The position numbers were made by a program, and so were the translations under genes. A DNA stretch of 64,000 nt, taken from assembly GCA_021018815.1 (NCBI GenBank), contig JAITYX010000046.1, positions 2,136,001-2,200,000 on the forward strand, in the 5' to 3' direction. Below the pieces are notes generated by a model. That model saw only the letters and a list, made by a program, of their open reading frames with translations. It was not told the DNA's origin and searched no databases. This stretch comes from Talinum fruticosum. Taxonomy: Eukaryota > Streptophyta > Magnoliopsida > Caryophyllales > Talinaceae. Position 1 is the stretch's first letter. Each line of letters begins with the position of its first letter. Of the stretch, positions 56,548 to 64,000 are shown in pieces.

Positions 56548-58936
56548 TGTTAAGCTTGTCGTACAGCAACAAATTAAACCACTACTTAGGCTTATAATAA
56601 ACAATATAGTAAGGGTAAGTAGGGATCGAATCCACGAGGAAAGATACTGTAAAAAATCAAACTTCCAATCTAATTAAACTAACTATTCTAGTTATTTACC
56701 TTATAAAATTCAAACAAATCAACTTAACTACTAAATTTCTAATGTTAATTCTAAGAAAAACTTCTGAGATTATGCACTATTATTCTAATAATCTAAATTT
56801 AACAAAACTATCCTAATTAATTCTGGAAAAATTAAAACAGAAAATCAAATAAAAACTTAAACAGAAAATTAAAACGAAGAATAATTCAGAATTAAATAAC
56901 TAAAAATAACAGAAAATTATCTAATAATATAAATAAATATTCCAGACAAAATATAAAGCTTGTAATAACCCAGGAATGTTTTTTTATAATTTTTCAGAAT
57001 AATTAAAAAAGAAAACTAAAGCAGAAATTAAATAAATTCTAAAACAGAAAATTAAATAAATAATATTCTGCACTAAAATAATTACGAAAATAAATACTAA
57101 AATTACCCAGAATAATAATACTAATTTTCTAAACCTAACCAGACCCTAAAAATATAAAAACAAAATTTAAAATCTAATTTACGAATTTATTTTATTAAAA
57201 ACCTGCAGTAATTAAATTCAAGAATTAAATCTGAAAAAATATCAAATTAATTCCAAAAATTCTAAAATTTAATCACAGCAAACTGGGACTCTATCTAAAC
57301 CCTAAAAGAAAATAAAACACGAAAAATAACAAAAGAAACTATTTTTAAACTAATTTCTAACAAACTGACTCAAAAATAATAAAAACTAACAGAAAATTAA
57401 ATCTGAAAATTAAAATATATAATGACTCAAAGTTAAATTAAAATAAAATTACTAAAACTAACCTAAAATACTGATCTTTAGGGGTTTAATGAAATTGATA
57501 ATAAAAGACTATAACTTTATGAATAAAAATTAATAAACTCAAGAAAATAACTAAAAGGCAAGCAAGTAATTATCAAAGATATCAAATTTATAAAAACACT
57601 TAGTATAATCTATATCCACCATGCAAATTATTATTTATCATTAACACACAAATTGATCTACCCATGAGCTAAAGCTGTAGAAGACAACCACTAGCGGATC
57701 TTCCCCGTTTTTCCTTAGTTATTAGTTTACTTAGGCCTAGCCCTAATATAAACCCTACTAATATTGATAACCTTAGCACTAGCACTAGAATTTAATCAAA
57801 TTAGAGCATTAAGTATTAGAAAAACATCATCTAGCACCTAATAACCAATCTACTAGCAAATTGATTTAAGAAGGATCTATGGTAATTTCCTAATTAAAAG
57901 AGATGGGTATGAGCCATCCATGATTAACTAGGGTGATACTTATGTCTAAAAGATCAAGCAATTACGTACTTAAACCCTCTAAACTATCACATGAATTTAT
58001 ATAAAACTAAATAGCGTGCACTCTAATTAATTAGACATAAATTCATAAACATTAAACACAAATTATCATAGAATCATGGATCAAATCAATAAGACAATAA
58101 AAATCAAAACTTTGCTTCAAAATAAATAATTTAACATGGCTTCAATGAGATTATACTAAGTATAAGAAAAACTACTCACACATCATGTAATTTAAAACAT
58201 GTAAACTAAATAAAACTAGCATCTTTAGTATTAATCTATCAATAAAAACTCAATCTTTTCTAATAAAAATTACAAAACTAAATTATACTACCGATATTAG
58301 TTTCTTTGACCCGAGAAGATGAAGAAGATGATGATGGATGGTGTTTGGCTGGGCAGCGGACAGCAGCAGCGAGCCAGGAGCAGCGGCGAGACAGCGATGG
58401 GCTGGGCGGCTGCACTCGGTGGACGGCAGCAAGTGCAGAGCCGGGCTGGGCAGCGAGTGCGAGCGGCCGGGCAGCAGGTGCAGCAAGAAAACGTGAGGTG
58501 GTCTGGGTAGCTAGGTGGCTGGCTGCTTGTGTGGGCAGTGGACGTGAGCAAGCAGCGAGTGCAGGAGCTGTATGTGGTTGGCTTCCCTCGGTCTCCCTCT
58601 CCATGATGATAATAAGTAGTATATATAGGGTGAAAGAGTTAGGGTTTATTTCTCTTTCTTCTCTTCTAAGTTTCCTTTTCTATTCCAATTAGGATTTCCT
58701 AAAATATAATATCCTAAAATTAATATTTTATTACATATTATATTTATGGACCGACTTCATATATTTTCTTGGATGCTTGTCGGTAGCTAAAAATCCACTT
58801 TTAACGACTTTTCTTCTCTTCCCCACTTTATTCGATAATTACCTATAAATAGACAAAATAGAATAAATTAGATAAAATAAACTATATAATATAAACTAAA
58901 TAACTACTAAAAATACGTATAAAATACGGCTTAACA
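56548..58936 (-). mobile_element. F: 2.39-kb solo LTR of another (probably Ty3/gypsy) family
   Basis: Ends form a perfect 8-bp inverted repeat, TGTTAAGC (56548) and GCTTAACA (58929-58936), between perfect AAGCA duplications (56543-56547, 58937-58941). No PBS, tract or protein is present. Strongly AT-rich except a GC-rich block at 58330-58560. The minus orientation is suggested by TATATATA-like text (58618-58630) before that block and by gtggattcgatccctactt near the other end, typical of gypsy LTR 3' ends. Confidence 0.8.
58300..58635 (-). promoter_or_regulatory. GC-rich block with upstream TATA inside solo LTR F
   Basis: On the minus strand cctatatatactac (58618-58632) precedes a 250-bp GC-rich tract full of CAGC-type repeats. 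Open frames exist on both strands because of composition (up to 128 codons). The tract probably lies in the transcribed part of the LTR. I do not call a gene. Confidence 0.4.
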
Positions 58937-58941
58937 AAGCA

Positions 58942-59720
58942 TCAAACTTGGTCAGGTGATCCTTACCATTGTTGTGAACAAAACACTTACATCCAAAGGG
59001 TTTGAAGTATAAGATATTGGGTTTCTTCCCTTTGTAGAGCTCATATGTTGTTTTCTTCAGGATGGGTCCGATGAGGCATCTATTCAAGGTGTAATTTGCG
59101 GTGTTTAGTACCTCGGCCCGAAATAGTATGGTAGATTATGTTCAATCATAATTGTCCTAGCTATTTCTTCAAGAGTTCTGTTCTTTCTCTCCACTACTCC
59201 ATTTTGTTGAGGAGTTCTTGGTGCTGAGAAGTTGTGGGAAATACCATTCTTGTCACAAAACTCTGTAAATTTTGAGTAGTCGAACTCCCTTCCATGGTCG
59301 GTTCGAATTCTCCGGATCTAAGTCCGAGACTCAACTTGGATTTTTCTGCAGAGCTTGTTGAACTCTTTGAATGCTTCATTTTTGTGCTTAAGAAAACACA
59401 CCCATGAGTAATCATCAACAATAACCACTACATATGATTTACCTCCAAGACTCTTAACAGGGATTTCACCACATAAGTCCATATGTAACATTTCAAGCAC
59501 CTTGGATGTGGAAACTATCTTCAGAGATTTGAAAGATGATCTGACTTGTTTCCCTTTTGTGCATGCTTCACAAATTTTATTTTTCTTAAAAGCACAATTA
59601 GGCAATCCTCTGACTAAACCATGAGATGCCGGTTTATTAATAGTATGCACGCTAACATGACTTAAACTACAATGCCATGCCCATGAGTCATCAAGAAGTG
59701 ATGCTTTTAAACAAGATAAA
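58942..59720 (-). pseudogene. Copy E integrase, N-terminal and core part
   Basis: HTINKPASHGLVRGLPNCAF and KICEACTKGKQ (59550-59650) keep the CX2C of the zinc fold. The core LHMDLCGEIPVKSLGG and VVVIVDDYSWVCFLK is open to 59318, then a stop (cttagat). The second Asp block, ERKN Glu block and NRCLIGPILKKTTYELY (59040-59087) follow in other frames. A short deletion removed RLT in DDYSRLTW. Confidence 0.85.
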
Positions 59721-60115
59721 TTCTGACTCGGGTCGAAAGAGGAATAATGTAAGTGTTACCTGATCTCTTACCCGAGAGTTTGATCTCCTTGGTAGTGTCA
59801 TCAGAAATAAAACAGTTGGTTTAAGTGAATCTTACCTCTTGACCTTTATCACACAATTGAGAGATGCTAAGCAAGTTGTACTTTAACCCTTTGACAAGGT
59901 ATACTTGGGCTGACCAGATTGCTTCCTTTTCCAATCTTGCCTATCCCAATTATCTTGCCTTTGCTGTCATCTCCAAATGTGACTTTTCCTCCTTTGTACT
60001 CTTCTAACTTAGAAAAGAGTCCTGAATCTCCTGATATGTGGCGTGAGCATCCACTGTCAAGGTACCAATGCCCATTTGATCTTTTATGAGTGACCTGCAA
60101 AACAGAGATAAACTA
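59721..60115 (-). pseudogene. Copy E protease, cleanest catalytic region
   Basis: Open from 60100: GHWYLDSGCSRHISGDSGLF then KVTFGDDSKGKIIGIGKIGK. Catalytic Asp-Ser-Gly at about 60050-60058 is intact with no break for 60 residues. A shift follows at SPSIPCQ. Confidence 0.85.
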
Positions 60116-61916
60116 ACCCTTCTCACTTCTTCTAATGAACCCGAGTAACTCCCTTTCTGTTGTGGTCCTTTTCGAGGAAGAAGACTCTTCGGAACCCATA
60201 TTTGAATGACTTTGGGTCTGGTCCGATTCTGAGTCTTCCATTTAGAGAACTGAGTCTATGTCTGCTTTCTTTTGAAAAGCTTTTCTCTTATAAACTGGTG
60301 GAGATGATTTTCTCCTATAAGCTGGTCCGGGCTCGAGTCCTCCTTTCATTTTTATGAATGGGACCGTGCTCAGCCTTCTCGAACTTTACAGTTCTGGAAT
60401 CCTTTTGAAAAGCTCTGAGTAGGAATTGGATTCCTCCTCTTTGTTAAAACCAAGACCTTCTTTTCGAAGGAGACACATTGAGATCCCAAGAGCATATCAA
60501 GGTTTTTCTGACCTTGAGTAAACTTTAAAACAAGATCTTAAGACTCATTGAGCTTTTGCTTTAGTTGCTCATTTTCTTTTCCGAGTATCTCGGACTCAGT
60601 CTCATTGGATTGAGCACTAGTCTTGAGTTCTCTGAGTGTAAGTCTCAGTTTTTCCAACTCATGTTTTAAAGAAATGCTCTCAGAAGAAATTGACTCAAGT
60701 TGTTCTTTAAAATGAGAAGAATCAGAATTGGACTTCTCCTCCAAAGTGAAAATATACTTGGCTAAATCAACTTTGGAAAATTTAAGAAAGTATTCAATCA
60801 CCTCTTGAGGATTTGCTTCCTCATTGTCCGATTGATCCGTGTCCGAGTCTGTTTCCACTTCGAGTCGGAAAGTGCCATCGGACACTTTGAGTCATCCGAG
60901 TCCTCGTCATCTTCTGATGAGTCCTCGTCACTCCATGTGGCCATCATACCCTTTTTCTTTCTTCTGTCCCTTTTTCTCTTAGGACAGTCCTTGACTATGT
61001 GTTCCTTACTGCCACATTCAAAACGACCAGAATTCTTAGTCAAAGATAACTTTGAAGGGGAAGAGTATTTACCTTTTCTATCCTTCTTGTCTTTCTTATA
61101 GAACTCTTCTCTTTGCTTCTTATCCCATCTCTTGTGCTTCATCATTCTCTCTAGCGATAAGTGCCATGGGATCCTTTTCTGAGTCAGAAGAACTTAGATC
61201 TGCTTCTCTAGTTTACGAGGCTTTCAGCACAATATTCTTTTTGGTGCTGACCTCTGCATCCTCCTCTTCCAGGTGGATCTCATGGGTGAGAAGCTTCCCA
61301 ATGAGTTCATCTGGCTTTAGTAGAGACAAGTTCCGAGCCTCTTCGATAGCTGTCACTTTGGGACCCCATCTTTTCTTGGTAGGCTTCGAGTATCTTTTTG
61401 CACATTTCCTCGTGGGAAATCTTTTTACCCAGAGATTTGAGATTGTTGGTAATCTCGGTAAAGCGAATGAACATCTGAGTGATGTTTTCTTCGGCTCCAT
61501 CTTGAACAGCTCATACTTATGAAGATATTGGCTTATCTTCGCTTGTCCGACCTGGCTTTTGCCTTCATAGGTGTTGACCAGCGTGTCCCATACTTCTTTG
61601 ACTGTATCACAGGCGGATACTCGGTTGTATTCTTCCGAGCTGATGGTGCATATCGGAATGTTCATTGCCTTGAAGTTCTTTCGAACTTTTCTACTTCATC
61701 AACAGTGAACTTGGCCTTTGTCTTAGGTACGAGTCTTGTTTCTTCCGTCTTCATGGGAATGTAGTTGCCAACTTGTATGATGTTCCGGACATCCTCATCG
61801 TGATCTAGCAGGAAACATTCCATGAGTTTCTTCCAATGCACGAAGTTAGATCCTTTGAACTTTGGTGGTCTACTGGAAGATCTTCCTTCATCGAACTCTC
61901 CGTTGTTTTAAGCCAT
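60116..61916 (-). pseudogene. Copy E gag, stop at codon 3
   Basis: The ATG at 61916 is followed by GCT TAA, so codon 3 (Arg in copies A and C) is a stop. Beyond it the frame reads on through EFDEGRSS.PPKF and VHWKKLMECFL. Open parts: EEYNRVSACDTVKEVWDTLV (61580-61640) and RWGPKVTAIEEARNLSLLKP. The zinc knuckle reads RFECGSKEHIVKDC: the first Cys is Arg. A coiled-coil-like stretch (60538-60885) has many Glu, Lys and Leu. Confidence 0.85.
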
Positions 61917-61960
61917 TTGATCTTTAAACCTTTGCATGGTTAGATACTTTCCGAAAGGCT

Positions 61961-61975
61961 AGGCTCGATGCCAAT
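61961..61975 (-). other. Primer binding site of copy E
   Basis: On the minus strand attggcatcgagcct follows the LTR end. TGGCATCGAGC differs from TGGTATCAGAGC by T to C and by the same missing base as in copies A and D. Confidence 0.8.
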
Positions 61976-63222
61976 TAAAGGTTTGTTGTGGGAGAGGCTA
62001 AGTCACCCTAGAGGGGGTGAATAGGGTGATGAAGAAATTTACTTCAAATTTAAAATAGATATGAATCGAGGTGAGCTAGAGTCAAGGATGAGCTCGGAAA
62101 AGTACTAACTTAGAATTCAGTGAAGAGTGAAGAAACAGATTAAACAGAACTTTGAAACAGTCTGAGTCTAAAATGCACTCAGAGAAGTAATAACTCGAAA
62201 GTACGTGGAAACCCTCCCGGGCGAGAAAACCACGGACTCGTGCTAATCCAAGCACGAAGTCAAATCCACTATTTTGAGTCCACAAAATTCAGTAGACTAA
62301 CTCAACCCGAGTTGCTCCCTTAGACAACTCCTCACAAGTATTTCCTAGACTCGAAATTACCTTATCTGACCTAGCACTTCCTAACTGAGATCACCCTTAC
62401 GAGTTAGGGACAATCGAGCCGAGTTAACCCTTACAGCTCGGTCAAGGGACCTTACTTAGAGAGTAAGAAAGAGTGTTTGTAATCGAGTACAAGACCTTAC
62501 AACTCGGAGAAATAATGAATACGGAATTGGAGTTATCGTAAGAAGATTGAGAATGAATACAATGACTTTTGCTCAAGTATGTGTATTAACAATTGGTTCG
62601 AGCAATCTTCAAGTGTTGGAAGTTGGCTTCTATTTATAGATGACTAAGCAGCTTAGCCATTATGTCCATCTTCCGACTAGAAGTCCCTTGTGACCGTTGT
62701 AATGGATTTTCTAAGTCACTCAAAAATATCCGTTGAGATATGAACGTTGGGCAACGGCTCTTGACTCCTTTCGAAGTCCCAAAACCAATGGTGGTGTCTT
62801 TGAAAGTAAGGTGGAAACCACCGTAGAGCTTAGTGTTGTAGTTTTCCAGTTTTGGAAACAGACAACCCCGACACAATGTTTGGGGCTAGGTCGGAGGTGC
62901 AAAAACCTTGTCTGCTGGTGATTTGACATTTTAAAGCCGGTTACTTTTGCAATTCAAAAATAGGATAGCCTCGTTTGAATAACCTACAAAAGTAAATCAA
63001 TTTTGTTCTCAAAGTATAAAATACTTTGGTCCAAGATTAGACACGAGATAATAACGTAATTAAGATAATTAAGTGACTAATTATCTCGAGTCGAAAAGAA
63101 ATGGAATTTTCTGAGTCTAATATCCATGAGGCTCAAATTCCATCCGAGTCGATCTAAAAGAGAATCAAGTTAGATAAAGAATATCGGAGTAAACAAACTT
63201 GATCTAGACTAAACAAGGTTCA
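61976..63222 (-). repeat. Copy E 5' LTR, visible 1247 bases
   Basis: It matches 50289-51535 closely and stops at aaacaaggttca, where copy G begins. The remaining LTR (about 350 bases) should lie beyond G, outside the window. The TATA box (62633-62641) matches that of the 3' LTR. Confidence 0.9.
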
Positions 63223-64000
63223 TGAAGGTTTGCTCGGGGAGAGTCCGAGTCACCCTAGAGGGGGTGAATAGGGTGATAGAAAATTCTTCGCGAAAACACA
63301 CTCTTTTGACGAGAAAAGAGGCAAAGACAGTTTCGAGTCTAAACACGAGGTCGAAAAGATTGGACTCGAAAGCAATGAATCGGAAGAAACAAGAGCGAGT
63401 TAGGTCGCTGCGAGTCTAGAATGAACTCGGAAAGAGAACACAGAGATTTTACGTGGAAACCCTCCCGGGGCAGAAAACCACGGCCCGTGTCAATCCGGAC
63501 ACGAAGTCAAATCCACTATTTTGAGTCCACAAAATACCGTGAACTGATCGAACCCGAGTTACTCCCTTGGACAACTCTATACAAGTTTTCCTAGACTCGA
63601 AGTTACCTTATCCGATCTAGTACTTCCTAGCCGAGATAACCCTTACAGCTAGGGACAACTAAGTTGAGTTAACCTTTACAGCTTAGTCAAGGGACCTTAC
63701 AAAGAATGTAAGAAGAGTTTGTAACTAAGTACAAGACCTTACAACTCGGAGAGTAATGAATTACGGAATGGGAGTTGTAAGTTGAAGATTGAAATTAAAT
63801 ACAATAACTTTGAGCAAGTATGTGTATAAACAATATTTTCGGCAACCTTCATGTCTTGTGAAGTGGCTTCTATTTATAGATAACCAAGCAGAGTAGCTGT
63901 TATCTTTATCTCGCTGACCGAGAGTCCTCTCGTGACCGTTGATAATGGCTTTCCGAGTCACTCGGAAAGTATCCGTTGAAATATGGACATTGGACAACGG
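63223..64000 (-). mobile_element. Copy G: copia LTR entering from the right
   Basis: Starts TGAAGGTTTGCTCGGGGAGAG, the same terminus as copies C and E, in minus orientation. It runs to the window end without leaving the LTR: TATA box on the minus strand near 63868-63876, CCGTT/AACGG at 63936, 63973 and 63996. It interrupts the copy E LTR. Whether it is a solo LTR or a whole element cannot be seen. Confidence 0.85.

Larger units (their letters stand above)
50289..63222 (-). mobile_element. Copy E: the most complete Sirevirus-type copia, minus strand
   Basis: All parts are present: 3' LTR, purine tract, extra 3' ORF, internal promoter region, RNase H, RT, integrase (interrupted by solo LTR F), protease, gag, primer site and 5' LTR (interrupted by copy G at 63223). 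The two LTRs are nearly the same by eye, so E is probably among the younger copies. Flank CAAGC at 50284-50288; the other flank is outside the window. The genes still contain stops and shifts. Confidence 0.9.

Noticed and set aside
58278..58692. Open frames of up to 128 codons, Ala/Arg/Ser-rich
   Set aside because: They sit in the GC-rich island of solo LTR F, are open on both strands in several frames because of composition, and resemble no family.

Overview
The window is plant nuclear DNA, almost certainly a flowering plant, and consists of nested transposable elements. I found no intact host gene, no tRNA and no CRISPR array. The main family is a Ty1/copia element of Sirevirus type. It has LTRs of about 1.6 kb, a primer site for initiator Met-tRNA, gag with a CCHC knuckle, protease, integrase, reverse transcriptase and RNase H, then an extra 3' ORF (the so-called envelope-like or plant transposon protein) and a purine-rich tract. 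Copies are called A (1-6511, +), B (12271-19664, +), C (20834-29789, -), D (42998-49653, +), E (50289-63222, -), G (63223-end, -) and the solo LTR H (34232-35308, +). Every protein reading frame is broken.

Layout. Copy A enters from the left, already past its 5' LTR, and is cut at about 6511, where it joins the 3' end of a plant-mobile-domain-like gene. A small Mutator-like element (7138-8003) follows, then a DUF7745-like gene on the + strand (about 8330-9956). From about 10385 to 35701 lies an old Ty3/gypsy element of the Tat/Retand group on the - strand (integrase end, RNase H, RT, PR-RT linker, protease, gag, primer site, LTR). Copies B and C are inserted in it, in opposite orientations. 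Both sit between target-site duplications, and the Tat reading frame can be followed across both insertion points. The Tat LTR (33171-35701) carries solo LTR H. On its other side it is preceded by a second Tat polypurine tract and an antisense plant-mobile-domain gene (36479-38697), so it looks like one LTR shared by two Tat elements in tandem.

Further right are an unclassified repeat-rich stretch (38698-40129), a Tat LTR remnant on the + strand (40130-41045), and a degraded nuclear rDNA fragment (part of the 5' external spacer plus about 1.4 kb of 18S, to 42997) that abuts copy D. Copy D is cut by the end of a CACTA DNA transposon (49654-50288), which in turn abuts copy E. E contains a 2.39 kb solo LTR (56548-58936) of another family, and its 5' LTR is interrupted by copy G.

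Two whole-window signals stand out. First, AACGG motifs (the core of MYB sites found in cell-cycle promoters) cluster upstream of the LTR TATA box and also upstream of a second TATA box in front of the extra 3' ORF. Second, sites that should read CAG or CTG, judged against the 18S gene and conserved pol codons, often read CGG, CGAG, CCG or CG. Many apparent frameshifts fall on such sites, so some of the decay may be a sequencing or consensus artefact at methylated CHG sites rather than real mutation.
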